DNA of 14,790 bases from Ruminococcus sp. UBA6407 (GCA_002438605.1 DJPR01000040.1:8018-22807), one strand, 5' to 3'. Shown: positions 1 to 7,780, counted from the stretch's first letter. A program made the numbers and translations. Notes: a model not told the origin generated them from the sequence alone.

Positions 1-13
1 GCCCTTGACCTGA

Positions 14-50
14 CCAAAGGGTTAGCAAACCCTTTGGAAACCCATTTTTT
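14..50 (+). terminator. Hairpin with T-run, likely terminator of an unseen upstream gene
   Basis: A perfect 10-bp stem (CCAAAGGGTT at 14-23 pairing with AACCCTTTGG at 28-37) with loop AGCA is followed seven bases later by six Ts (45-50). This looks like an intrinsic terminator, although the T-run is not directly adjacent to the stem. The 14-mer CCCTTTGGAAACCC (30-43) recurs exactly at 4995-5008 in another hairpin, so it may belong to a dispersed terminator-like repeat. Between it and the promoter at 196 I see no gene, only a GGCAACACCGCA motif (149-160) resembling one at the right edge of the window. Confidence 0.5.
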
Positions 51-195
51 CTCGAATTATATTTATTTAGCAAGTCCTGAAATTATTTCATCAAAACAAT
101 CTCTGTGATTACGTTGATAATTTTACCATATAAACTCTTAAAAGTCAAGGCAACACCGCACAATTTTCCAGCGTGAAAATACAAAAACCTTTTTA

Positions 196-224
196 TTGAC
201 AAAAGATAAGCCGAATGATATAAT
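196..224 (+). promoter_or_regulatory. Consensus vegetative promoter for the XRE-cupin-acyl-CoA synthetase gene
   Basis: TTGACA (196-201) and TATAAT (219-224) are separated by exactly 17 bases, a full match to the housekeeping sigma factor consensus. Transcription should begin near 231, leaving a leader of about 100 nt before the ATG at 335. Such a perfect promoter suggests strong basal expression that may need repression. The encoded protein carries its own helix-turn-helix, so autoregulation is a reasonable but untested idea. Confidence 0.85.
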
Positions 225-233
225 AATATATAA

Positions 234-270
234 GTGCTGCTGCGGCGAAAAGTCTGCCTTCAGGCAGCAC
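234..270 (+). promoter_or_regulatory. 5' leader hairpin of the acyl-CoA synthetase mRNA
   Basis: A perfect 7-bp stem (GTGCTGC at 234-240, GCAGCAC at 264-270) encloses a 23-nt loop and starts within a few bases of the predicted transcription start. It may stabilise the 5' end of the mRNA or act as a regulatory element. No U-run follows directly, so an attenuator is not evident. The GTGCTGC sequence also occurs in the leader hairpin upstream of the CAP genes (3326-3332). Confidence 0.45.
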
Positions 271-334
271 CAAAATTTTTGGTCTATTTTATTACATCAT
301 AGTTTATGAAATTTTAAGAAAGGAGTAGCTTGCT

Positions 335-2632
335 ATGAGCAAAATGAATGCAGACCCTGAAAATAAAATAAGAGAGGTCGCTGAACGAATTAGAGCCGTT
401 CGTGAATCAGTAGGTTTTACTCCTGAAGAAATGGCAGAAAAAATTGACGTTTCAGTTGAAGAATATCTCTCATACGAAAGCGGTGAAAGAGATTTCAGCT
501 TTACATTTATATATAAGGTGGCTAATCTCTGCAATGTTGAAATGACAGATCTTATGGAGGGACAAAGTCCGAGCCTTGAATCATATACGGTTACAAGAAA
601 GGGCGAGGGAACTCCCATTGCAAGAAAAAAAGGACTTGTTTACAGCCGTCTTGCCCCTATGTTCAAGAAGAAAATGGCAGAACCGTTCCTTGTGACAATT
701 CCTTATGTTGACGTTGAAACAAGAGAGCCAAAGCCAAGCAGACATAAAGGACAGGAATTTGATATTGTTGTAAGCGGTACACTTTATGCAAAAATCGGTG
801 ACAATGTTGAGGTTCTCCATGAGGGCGATGTTATTTACTACGACAGTACAACTCCTCACGATGTCTGGGCAGGTGACGGCAGGGATTGTGTTATCTATGC
901 TATTGTAATAGGTGAAAATGTACAGCAGCATCACCACTCTGAATATATTTCACTGCCGGGACAAACTAATTTCGAGCTTGCCAATATTTCCGACCCTATT
1001 TCAGATAAGTTTGTTAAGGTCACAAAAAATAAGGACGGTGCTTTGGACTCAATTCAGTTCTTTAATGAAGAAAACTTTAACTTTGCATTTGATATTGTTG
1101 ACGGACTTGCAGAAAAGTGTCCTGAAAAAACAGCTCTTATCTATGTTTCAAATGACATGGAGGAGAGAAGATTTAATTTTGCGGAAATCAAAAAATATTC
1201 CAATATGACTGCAAATTATTTCCGTTCATTAGGCATTAAAAAAGGTGACAGAGTAATGCTCGTTCTCAAGCGTCACTATCAGTTCTGGTTCTCAATTCTT
1301 GCACTTCATAAGCTTGGTGCAGTTGTTATTCCTGCAACAAATCAGCTTGTTGAGCATGACTTTAAATACAGATTTGACGCTGCTGAGGTTTCTGCAATTG
1401 TTTGTACTGCTGACGGTGACGTAGCTCATCAGGTAGACCTTGCGGCAAATACTTGTGATTATCCGATTACCAAAATCATAGTAAACGGCAAGCGTGACGG
1501 CTGGTACTGCTTTAATGAAGAATTTGAAAAGTTCAGCGATGAATTTCCACGTCCGTCTGCTGAGGAAGGTGCGTTTGGTTCAGACAGAATGCTGATGTTC
1601 TTTACATCAGGAACAACAGGCTATCCGAAAATTGCGGCACACAACCACAAATATCCTCTCGGACATTTCCTTACAGCTCGTTACTGGCATAATGTTGACC
1701 CGAACGGTATTCATTTCACAATTTCCGATACAGGCTGGGGCAAGGCTCTCTGGGGCAAGCTTTACGGTCAGTGGATGAGTGAAACTGCTGTATTTGTATA
1801 TGATTTTGACAGATTTGATGCTCATAAAATACTTCCTATGTTCAAGCAGTATAATATCACAACATTCTGTGCTCCGCCGACAATGTATCGTTTCTTCATA
1901 AAAGAGGATTTATCAAAATATGACCTCAGTTCACTTAAATATGCAACTGTTGCAGGTGAAGCACTTAACCCTGAGGTTTATAATCAATTCCTAAAGGCTA
2001 CAGGCATTAAGCTCATGGAGGGATTTGGTCAGACCGAAACCACACTTGCAATCGGCAACTTTGTAGGAATGTCAGCAAAGCCGGGTTCAATGGGTAAGCC
2101 AAGCATACTTTTTGACATTGACCTTGTTGATTCAGAGGGCAACTCCTGCAAGGACGGTGAAACGGGAGAAATTGTTGTTCGTACCAAAAAGGGTATTCCA
2201 TGCGGACTGTTCATGGGTTACTATAAGGACGATGAAAAGACCAGGGCTGCATGGCATGACGGCATTTATCATACAGGCGATACTGCTTGGCGTGATGAGG
2301 ACGGCTACTTCTGGTATGTAGGACGTGTTGATGACCTTATTAAGTCATCAGGCTACCGTATCGGGCCGTTTGAAATAGAAAGCGTTATAATGGAGCTTCC
2401 TTATGTTCTTGAATGTGCGGTTACTGCTGCACCTGATGAAATCAGAGGTCAGGTTGTAAAGGCAACAGTTGTACTTACAAAGGGAACTGTCGGAACAGAT
2501 GAGCTTAAAAAGGAAATCCAGCAGTATGTAAAGAAGCATACTGCACCATATAAGTATCCAAGAATAGTTGAGTTCAGGGACGACCTGCCAAAGACAATAA
2601 GCGGAAAAATTCGCAGAGTTGAATTGAAGTAA
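335..2632 (+). CDS. XRE-cupin-acyl-CoA synthetase fusion (AMP-forming)
   Basis: A 765-residue single chain. Residues about 11-75 form an XRE-type helix-turn-helix. Residues about 105-195 form a cupin, with H137, E141 and H175 as likely metal ligands and the first His of the usual HxH pair missing. Residues about 240-765 are a complete adenylate-forming acyl-CoA synthetase: SGTTG (425-429), FGQTETT (564-570), TGDT (647-650), GRVDDLIKSSGYRIG (663-677) and the catalytic lysine K758 in SGKI. It should activate an acetyl-like, medium-chain or aryl acid to acyl-CoA with ATP in the cytoplasm; the exact acid cannot be read from sequence. XRE-cupin pairs are normally separate transcription regulators, so the protein may couple sensing, DNA binding and enzyme activity. 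The start has an AAGGAG site about 8 nt upstream. The gene is monocistronic, between its own promoter and terminator. Confidence 0.92.
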   Translation: MSKMNADPENKIREVAERIRAVRESVGFTPEEMAEKIDVSVEEYLSYESGERDFSFTFIYKVANLCNVEMTDLMEGQSPSLESYTVTRKGEGTPIARKKGLVYSRLAPMFKKKMAEPFLVTIPYVDVETREPKPSRHKGQEFDIVVSGTLYAKIGDNVEVLHEGDVIYYDSTTPHDVWAGDGRDCVIYAIVIGENVQQHHHSEYISLPGQTNFELANISDPISDKFVKVTKNKDGALDSIQFFNEENFNFAFDIVDGLAEKCPEKTALIYVSNDMEERRFNFAEIKKYSNMTANYFRSLGIKKGDRVMLVLKRHYQFWFSILALHKLGAVVIPATNQLVEHDFKYRFDAAEVSAIVCTADGDVAHQVDLAANTCDYPITKIIVNGKRDGWYCFNEEFEKFSDEFPRPSAEEGAFGSDRMLMFFTSGTTGYPKIAAHNHKYPLGHFLTARYWHNVDPNGIHFTISDTGWGKALWGKLYGQWMSETAVFVYDFDRFDAHKILPMFKQYNITTFCAPPTMYRFFIKEDLSKYDLSSLKYATVAGEALNPEVYNQFLKATGIKLMEGFGQTETTLAIGNFVGMSAKPGSMGKPSILFDIDLVDSEGNSCKDGETGEIVVRTKKGIPCGLFMGYYKDDEKTRAAWHDGIYHTGDTAWRDEDGYFWYVGRVDDLIKSSGYRIGPFEIESVIMELPYVLECAVTAAPDEIRGQVVKATVVLTKGTVGTDELKKEIQQYVKKHTAPYKYPRIVEFRDDLPKTISGKIRRVELK

Positions 2633-2643
2633 TTGAATATATG

Positions 2644-2671
2644 AAAAAAGCGGCATATATGCCGCTTTTTT
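2644..2671 (+). terminator. Intrinsic terminator of the acyl-CoA synthetase gene
   Basis: A 28-nt perfect palindrome (A6-GCGGCATA / TATGCCGC-T6) begins 12 bases after the stop codon and is followed by further Ts. It could terminate transcription in both directions. Confidence 0.92.
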
Positions 2672-2729
2672 ATTTTTATGAACAAAATGTTATTAAATTG
2701 TTGCTATATTATTATTTACATTTGGTTAA

Positions 2730-2774
2730 TTTGTAGAAAAAAATCGTCATAATCTACAAAGTTTCTTTTTTTTG
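2730..2774 (+). terminator. AT-rich inverted repeat with T-tract (second terminator or operator)
   Basis: TTTGTAGA (2730-2737) and TCTACAAA (2753-2760) form a perfect 8-bp stem with a 15-nt loop. They are followed by GTTTC and a run of eight Ts (2766-2773). The stem has few GC pairs, so as a terminator it would be weak. It could instead be a protein-binding inverted repeat at the start of the following transcription unit. Confidence 0.4.
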
Positions 2775-2794
2775 TATAAATAATATAAAAAATA

Positions 2795-2806
2795 TGCTAT
2801 TATAAT
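2795..2806 (+). promoter_or_regulatory. Possible promoter -10 region
   Basis: TGCTATTATAAT contains both a perfect TATAAT (2801-2806) and an overlapping extended -10 form (TG, one base, TATTAT). No good -35 box lies at the right distance: TTGTAT at 2772-2777 is 20 or 23 bases away. The region is very AT-rich, so a chance match is possible. If real, it would drive transcription through the 10-codon ORF and towards the CAP genes. Confidence 0.35.
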
Positions 2807-2872
2807 TTAAAGGGACTTTGTGTGAAAAGTGTTAAGTCAACACCATGCAGAAAAATTTGAGGAGTTTTTTGT

Positions 2873-2905
2873 ATGGTAATGCTTGAAGAAATCATAGAAC
2901 AATAA
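2873..2905 (+). CDS. Possible 10-codon ORF in the intergenic region
   Basis: ATG to TAA encodes MVMLEEIIEQ. Directly upstream is GAGGAG (2859-2864) with an ideal 8-nt spacer, and a possible TATAAT lies about 65 bases before the start. A small inverted repeat GTGTT-AAGTC-AACAC lies at about 2830-2844. There is no homology I can name. It could be a leader peptide, a small protein or a chance match; the good ribosome binding site in an otherwise non-coding stretch is the only support. Confidence 0.25.
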   Translation: MVMLEEIIEQ

Positions 2906-3103
2906 GATTTCTGATGCAATATTACACAATAGATAATGCTTCATATTGCCGTTAATAATATGTATCGTTATCTGTGAACCGTAAAGTAAGATACTGAATT
3001 GATTTTGCAATAAAAAAAGAAAAAGTACACAGCTCTATATTTTATGGTATTAATATTGCCGCTTAAAGGCTTGTCTTATGATAAATATATGCTGCGGACA
3101 GGC

Positions 3104-3222
3104 TTATAGCAATACAAAAAATACTGTAACTAATCTGACAATTCAAACCGTTTACTACTGCGTTGTACTATGCGGTTTGCTTTTGTCATCTTAAGTCACA
3201 TTATTTTACTGCATTGCTGTAA
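3104..3222. repeat. MITE-like palindromic repeat, copy A
   Basis: A 119-bp imperfect palindrome. Its ends are inverted repeats (TTATAGCAATAC at the left; the right end reads TTACAGCAATGC on the other strand). The centre is a second inverted pair (AAACCGTTTACTAC with GTACTATGCGGTTT). A longer relative lies at 7839-7998 in the same orientation, with a 20-base exact match (3131-3150 to 7867-7886). There is no coding capacity, so it is probably a non-autonomous mobile or palindromic intergenic element. The rest of 2906-3260 shows no gene. Confidence 0.75.
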
Positions 3223-3261
3223 TTTGCACAGGGTGAATGGAATTGGATGGAACGTTTAGGG

Positions 3262-3332
3262 CTTATTCTCATAGTATATACGGGGATAAGTTCTAAAAAA
3301 ACAGCACTGCACACAAATTGTACGGTGCTGCA
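3262..3332 (+). promoter_or_regulatory. Two consecutive hairpins upstream of the CAP-dockerin genes
   Basis: The first stem pairs CTTATTCTC (3262-3270) with GGGGATAAG (3282-3290), nine pairs in RNA including two G-U, around an 11-nt loop. The second pairs CAGCACTGCAC (3302-3312) with GTACGGTGCTG (3320-3330), with one G-U and one mismatch. Neither has an adjacent T-run, so they look like structured 5' leader rather than a terminator. They end about 30 nt before the ribosome binding site at 3361. I could not identify a known riboswitch class. Confidence 0.4.
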
Positions 3333-3360
3333 CTAAAACTCAAATATGTTTATATATGAT

Positions 3361-3376
3361 AGGAGTGAGTGACGTG
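3361..3376 (+). promoter_or_regulatory. Ribosome binding site fixing a GTG start
   Basis: AGGAG at 3361-3365 sits 8 bases before the GTG at 3374. An in-frame ATG at 3356 lies upstream of this site with no ribosome binding site of its own. Starting at the GTG also gives a textbook signal peptide (MKRKSK, then a hydrophobic core). Confidence 0.8.
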
Positions 3377-4129
3377 AAACGAAAATCAAAATTATCTTTA
3401 CTATTGGCTGTTGTTATGTTCTTTTCTGTTATACCCACTGCAAATAATGCCGCAGCTGTTGACCAGGAAACAGCTTATCAGGCATTGGCAGATGAAGTTG
3501 TTGTTATAGTCAATGAACAAAGAATGGAAGAGGGTTTAACTCCGTTAAAGGCTGTCCCCATATTAAATGATGCGTCAGCAGTAAGAGCTGCTGAAATAAA
3601 AGATGAATTCAGCCATTATCGCCCGAATGGCGACCTGTTTGCCAGTGTTTTAACTGAAAATAAGGTCATCACCTTTTCTTGTGCGGAAAATATAGCCGCA
3701 GGAATGCCTACGGCAGATGACACCATGCATCAATGGATGAATTCTGAAGGCCATAAAAAAAATATAATGAATCCTGATTATACGCATATCGGAGTTGGTG
3801 TTTATTATGATGAGGACTCAACTTACGGTTGGTATTGGTCGCAAATATTTATAAAGTCGAGTAAAAAGTTTGATGGAGAATATTATCCTCAGCGATATTA
3901 TGTTATTCCCGAGTGTGTCGGAGATATAAACGGTGACAGTGAAGTGGATATGTTTGATTATGTCACCTTGACAAATTATTTTAATAATAAAATAATCTTT
4001 AATGATTTGCAAATGAAGAGTGCTGATTGTCTTGCGGACGGCGTTGTCAGTGTATCTGACGCAGTAATACTTGTGCGTTATATAAATCGCAAGTGTGATA
4101 CTTTGCCTTTGAGTCCGGACGACTTGTAA
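3374..4129 (+). CDS. Secreted CAP (SCP/PR-1) domain protein with dockerin
   Basis: A 251-residue exported protein. Residues 1-28 are a signal peptide (MKRKSK, hydrophobic core, cleavage near AAA-V). Residues about 35-165 are a CAP domain with the cavity residues H81 (FSHYRPNG), E105 (AENIA), E125 and H127 (SEGHKKNIM). Residues about 182-240 are a type I dockerin. Its first calcium loop is canonical (D184, N186, D188, D192, D195). The second is degenerate, with L220 and S226 where Asn and Asp are expected. Dockerins bind cohesins on scaffoldins or the cell surface, so the protein is probably displayed on the cellulosome or wall. The molecular role of bacterial CAP domains is not settled. It starts a two-gene operon with a paralogue 15 nt downstream. 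Confidence 0.9.
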   Translation: MKRKSKLSLLLAVVMFFSVIPTANNAAAVDQETAYQALADEVVVIVNEQRMEEGLTPLKAVPILNDASAVRAAEIKDEFSHYRPNGDLFASVLTENKVITFSCAENIAAGMPTADDTMHQWMNSEGHKKNIMNPDYTHIGVGVYYDEDSTYGWYWSQIFIKSSKKFDGEYYPQRYYVIPECVGDINGDSEVDMFDYVTLTNYFNNKIIFNDLQMKSADCLADGVVSVSDAVILVRYINRKCDTLPLSPDDL

Positions 4130-4144
4130 TTCGGAGAGTGTGAT

Positions 4145-4921
4145 ATGACAAGAAATAAGCTGATTTCTATAGCTGTATCAGGCTTGATTTTATTTTCGGG
4201 AATTTTCTGCGGCGGCATTGATTATTTTATGACTGATTATGAACTTTCTGCCTATGCTTATGAAAATCAGGGTGAAAGTGAAAGAATGTTACGGCTTGCC
4301 AATGAAAAACGCAGAGCAAACGGACTTCAGGAATTAAAATTATATCCCAAGCTATGTCAGTTGGCGAATATCAGAGCTAAAGAGCTGGTGCAGAAGTTTG
4401 ACCATACTCGTCCGAATGGTTCGGATTGTTTTACTGTTTTAAATGATGTAAGCTATTATTGGGCAGGGGAGAACATTGCTTACAACTATCATTCATCACC
4501 TGATAAAGTATTTAATCAGTGGTTGAATTCAGAGGGTCACAGAAATAATATATTGAACAGCAATGCAACTCATATTGGTGCAGGATTTTATAAAGCGTCT
4601 GACGGACGTTGCTATTGGGTACAGATTTTGGTTGGCGGGCCGTCTTACAGCGGAGAGTATACACCTGCATATAATGACGGTTCAGCTTACAGTATAGGAG
4701 ATGCTGACGGAAACGGAACTGTAGATGCTGTAGACGCTTCAATTGCATTAACGTGTTATGCACAAATGCAGACGGGAAACGGGATTAGTCTCAGTTTACA
4801 GGAAAAACAGGCTTGTGATGTAAATCAGGACGGAGTAATAGATTCAATTGATGCATCACAGATACTTGGGTATTATGCAATGAATAGTACAGGAAAGTGT
4901 CCTTACTTTTCTGAAAGATAA
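4145..4921 (+). CDS. Second secreted CAP domain protein with dockerin
   Basis: A 258-residue paralogue of the preceding gene. The N-terminus carries a hydrophobic export segment (about 5-24) and a likely cleavage site after SAYA (35-38). The CAP domain spans about 45-165, with H87 (FDHTRPNG), E109 (GEN), E130 and H132 (SEGHRNNIL). The C-terminal dockerin (about 184-245) has two canonical calcium loops: D186/D188/N190/D194/D197 and D225/N227/D229/D233/D236. GGAG at 4133-4136 with an 8-nt spacer supports the ATG. The two genes differ clearly in sequence, so the duplication is old, and only this copy keeps both dockerin loops intact. Confidence 0.92.
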   Translation: MTRNKLISIAVSGLILFSGIFCGGIDYFMTDYELSAYAYENQGESERMLRLANEKRRANGLQELKLYPKLCQLANIRAKELVQKFDHTRPNGSDCFTVLNDVSYYWAGENIAYNYHSSPDKVFNQWLNSEGHRNNILNSNATHIGAGFYKASDGRCYWVQILVGGPSYSGEYTPAYNDGSAYSIGDADGNGTVDAVDASIALTCYAQMQTGNGISLSLQEKQACDVNQDGVIDSIDASQILGYYAMNSTGKCPYFSER

Positions 4922-4966
4922 AGAATAAAGTATAAGGCGTTTTTATTTATCAAAAATTAACCTAAT

Positions 4967-5015
4967 CAAAGCCGGATTTTCAAAAGGATATAATCCCTTT
5001 GGAAACCCGATTTTG
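4967..5015. repeat. 49-nt imperfect palindrome between convergent genes
   Basis: The two arms (24 bases each side of about 4991) match with about six differences, mostly transitions that still allow G-U pairs in RNA. It lies between the CAP operon (+) and the ATPase gene (-), where a bidirectional terminator is expected, but no long T-run follows. It contains CCCTTTGGAAACCC (4995-5008), identical to 30-43 in the hairpin at the left edge of the window. Confidence 0.55.
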
Positions 5016-5056
5016 ACAAATTGCAAAATTATCAAACTCCTTGAAAAGCCATTTTT

Positions 5057-5087
5057 AAAGCGGTATGACATTAAATCATACCGCTTT
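5057..5087 (-). terminator. Hairpin terminator downstream of the calcium ATPase gene
   Basis: A perfect 12-bp stem (AAAGCGGTATGA at 5057-5068 with TCATACCGCTTT at 5076-5087) and a 7-nt loop lies 8 bases beyond the ATPase stop codon. The U-tract on the minus strand is limited to the stem's own TTT, so it is either a weak intrinsic terminator or a 3' stabilising hairpin. Confidence 0.65.
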
Positions 5088-5094
5088 GCGTTTG

Positions 5095-7764
5095 TTATGC
5101 TTTTTTGCTGTTTGTCAATGCCTTTCTGATAAGGTCTATCGGAATCATGGTTACAGCCATGATTACAACTGCTATCCAGCCTTTAATGCCAAATGGCTCA
5201 CAGCTGAACATTTCTCCGATAAATTCAAATATTTTAAGCGGAACACGTCCTGCATTAACGATAAGTGCCTGAACAATGATAATAGTAAAGAATACCTTTA
5301 AGAAACCTTTATTTTCATTAAGTCCCTTGAAGATACCGAATCCGTCATCACGAACATTAAAGCCGTTAAACAATGCACTTACAATAAACAGTACAAAATA
5401 TCCGGTATAGAATTGTGCATCTGTTTCAAAGAGGTTTCTGAAGAATGGAACAAGGAAGTAAATGAAGCTCATAACGATAAGCCATGCACCCATTATAAGA
5501 ATTTGTATACCCATTTTTTTGCTTATAATGCTTTCATCTCGTCTTCTTGGCTTTTCCTTCATATATTTAGGCTGTGCAGGCTCATTTCCAAGCATGATTG
5601 CACCCAAGCCGTCCATAACGAGATTTACGAAAAGCAGATGTGTAACCTTTAACGGTTCTTCAACTCCGAAGAATGGAGCAATTGCACTTACAACTACGGC
5701 TGCAACGTTGATTACAAGCTGGAATACACAGAATTTCAAAATGTTGTGGTAGATTGTTCTTCCGTACCATATAGCGTCCTTGATAGACTTGAAGTTATCG
5801 TCAAGAACAACGATTTTACCTGCTTCCTTGGCAGCCTCAGTACCGCTTCCCATAGCAAAGCCAACGTCAGCACGTTTAAGAGCAGGGGAGTCATTAACAC
5901 CGTCACCTGTCATACCTACAACGAGGTTCATTTCCTGACAAAGACGTACCATTCTTGACTTATCTGTCGGCAATGCTCTTGCAATTACTCTTATATCAGG
6001 AATAATTTTCTTGACCTCATCATCTGTCATGCTGTTGAGCTGTGCAGATGAAATTGCAATGTCCTTGTCGTTTACAAGCAAGCCTGTGTCCTTTGCGATT
6101 GCTACGGCAGTTTCAAGGCGGTCACCTGTAATCATAACTACCTGAATTCCAGCCTCCCTAACAAGCTTGATAGCTTCCTTGGCTTCTGTTCTTACGTCAT
6201 CTCTTATACCTACGAGTGCAGTAATTACAACGTCGTCATTGATTGAGTTTTCTGTAAGAGGTGCTTCTGAATATCCGAAAGCAAGAATACGCATAGCCTT
6301 TTGTGCCAGACTAAGAATTTTCTTGTTAAGAACGTCCATATCAATAGGCTTTACGTTGCCCTCGATGTCCATATAGTATTTGGCTTTGTCAAGAAGTCTT
6401 TCAGGTGCACCCTTGTAGAATGTCTTGCCAACCTTGTCGATGCGTACCTGACTGAATTTGTTTGTTGAGTTAAAGCCCTGGATTGCAGAAATTTCGTATT
6501 CCTTGTTGTCCTCAAGGAGTCTGAAGGTTTCCTCGCCGATAAACTTGGTAAGAGCCTGATCCGTTGCATTTCCGCCGATTACTCTATGCTCGGAGTCAAA
6601 CATTGACTGAGTGTTTTTGCCTATAGCAATATCAACAAGAGTTTTAACTTCCGTATGCTTTTTAAGCTCGTCCATTGAGTAGGTGTTTCCGTCAGCAGTG
6701 AAAAATTCAACAACCTCAAGAGAACCCTTTGTAATAGTACCTGTCTTATCACTGAAAAGAATATTAAGTGAACCTGCTGTTTCAATACCCTCTGCTTTTC
6801 TTACAAGAACGTTATGGTCAAGCATTTTGCTTGTGTTCTGCATAAGAACAAGAGAAATCATAAGCGGAAGTCCCTCAGGGACAGCACAGACGATAATAAC
6901 AACTGCAAGAGAAATTGCTTCAACGAATTTCTGGATTATCTCACTTACAGGCAATGAGAAAAATGCTGACGCACCGCCGTCTGTCTGGAAGAAAATGAAG
7001 TAAATAATGTACAAAACAGCAATAACTATTGCACCGATATATCCGAATGTGGAAATCTGCTTTGCAAGCTTTGCAAGCTTTACTTTAAGAGGCGAATCGG
7101 GGTCTTCCTCCTGCATTTCCTCTGCCATTTTACCCATCATTGTTTTAAGGCCTACACGTCTTACGTCCATAGTACCCTCGCCGTCAAAAACTACAGCACC
7201 TCGGAACAATGAATGTTTATCAACAAATGTATCACCTGTAATATCAGCAGGAAGGTCAAAGTCGCTTTCAGCGGCTGTTTTCTTACATTCCTCTGCTTCA
7301 CCGTTAAGTACGGAGTTGTCAACGCTGAGCTTGCCCGATACAAGAACACCGTCAGCAGGAATTTTATCTCCTGATTGGAGAATGATTTTATCTCCCACAA
7401 CTACATCGTCAACTTCAATAACGGAAATGAGGTTGTTACGCTTAACCTTGCAGGTATCTTTTTTTGTGCTGTCTTTCAGCTCTCTGTATTTTGTGTCACT
7501 TGCAACTCCTGTTTTTGCTGAAACGACTGCAACGATAAGAACTGCAACAATAGTTCCCAACGGCTCATAAATCTCAGCGTAACCGAAGAAAAACATTACA
7601 ATCATCAAAGCAGCAATTGCAAGAAGAATTTTAATCATTGGGTCGCCGAATGTTTCTTTGAATTCTTTCCAGAACGTAGTAGGCTCAGAATCAGGAATTG
7701 TATTCGAGCCGTATTTTTCTCGGGAAGCTTCTACTTCTTTGTCATTTAGTCCTTTAAATTCCAT
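5095..7764 (-). CDS. Calcium-translocating P-type ATPase, PMCA-type (IIB)
   Basis: An 889-residue membrane pump exporting Ca2+ from the cytoplasm at the cost of ATP. Key parts in order: N-terminal cation ATPase domain, first membrane pair (about 45-85), actuator loop with NGEA at 154-157 in place of TGES, PEGLP in M4 (296-300), phosphorylation site DKTGT with D339, nucleotide-binding KGAPERL (451-457), ITGDRLE (545-551), hinge TGDGVNDS (619-626), and six C-terminal helices. The M6 motif NLVMDG keeps the Asn and Asp of calcium site II. M5 has an Ala where SERCA has the site I Glu, as in one-calcium PMCA pumps. The start is set by GGAGG at 7776-7780; an in-frame ATG 10 codons earlier lies upstream of that site. 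It is transcribed in the same direction as the TerD operon, about 260 bp downstream of it and separated by a repeat. Confidence 0.93.
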   Translation of the reverse strand: MEFKGLNDKEVEASREKYGSNTIPDSEPTTFWKEFKETFGDPMIKILLAIAALMIVMFFFGYAEIYEPLGTIVAVLIVAVVSAKTGVASDTKYRELKDSTKKDTCKVKRNNLISVIEVDDVVVGDKIILQSGDKIPADGVLVSGKLSVDNSVLNGEAEECKKTAAESDFDLPADITGDTFVDKHSLFRGAVVFDGEGTMDVRRVGLKTMMGKMAEEMQEEDPDSPLKVKLAKLAKQISTFGYIGAIVIAVLYIIYFIFFQTDGGASAFFSLPVSEIIQKFVEAISLAVVIIVCAVPEGLPLMISLVLMQNTSKMLDHNVLVRKAEGIETAGSLNILFSDKTGTITKGSLEVVEFFTADGNTYSMDELKKHTEVKTLVDIAIGKNTQSMFDSEHRVIGGNATDQALTKFIGEETFRLLEDNKEYEISAIQGFNSTNKFSQVRIDKVGKTFYKGAPERLLDKAKYYMDIEGNVKPIDMDVLNKKILSLAQKAMRILAFGYSEAPLTENSINDDVVITALVGIRDDVRTEAKEAIKLVREAGIQVVMITGDRLETAVAIAKDTGLLVNDKDIAISSAQLNSMTDDEVKKIIPDIRVIARALPTDKSRMVRLCQEMNLVVGMTGDGVNDSPALKRADVGFAMGSGTEAAKEAGKIVVLDDNFKSIKDAIWYGRTIYHNILKFCVFQLVINVAAVVVSAIAPFFGVEEPLKVTHLLFVNLVMDGLGAIMLGNEPAQPKYMKEKPRRRDESIISKKMGIQILIMGAWLIVMSFIYFLVPFFRNLFETDAQFYTGYFVLFIVSALFNGFNVRDDGFGIFKGLNENKGFLKVFFTIIIVQALIVNAGRVPLKIFEFIGEMFSCEPFGIKGWIAVVIMAVTMIPIDLIRKALTNSKKA

Positions 7765-7775
7765 TTTTAAATTAT

Positions 7776-7780
7776 CCTCC
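7776..7780 (-). promoter_or_regulatory. Ribosome binding site fixing the ATPase start
   Basis: GGAGG on the minus strand, 11 bases before the ATG at 7764. It lies inside the stretch that would be coding if the earlier in-frame ATG at 7794 were used, and that earlier codon has no comparable site. Confidence 0.75.

Noticed and set aside
58..180. Minus-strand reading that looks like a protein C-terminus ending near 58 or 94
   Set aside because: The open stretches are short, use two different frames and have no start or ribosome binding site. The sequence seems to be repeat-related intergenic DNA.
2906..3100. Possible riboswitch or small RNA between the 10-codon ORF and repeat copy A
   Set aside because: No known riboswitch core motif was recognised and no strong hairpin with T-run was found in this part.
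7007..7570. A 187-codon open frame on the + strand, antisense to the calcium ATPase gene
   Set aside because: It lies entirely within a strongly supported P-type ATPase gene, its translation is Ser/Thr/Ile-rich as expected from an antisense frame, and it has no recognisable domain.
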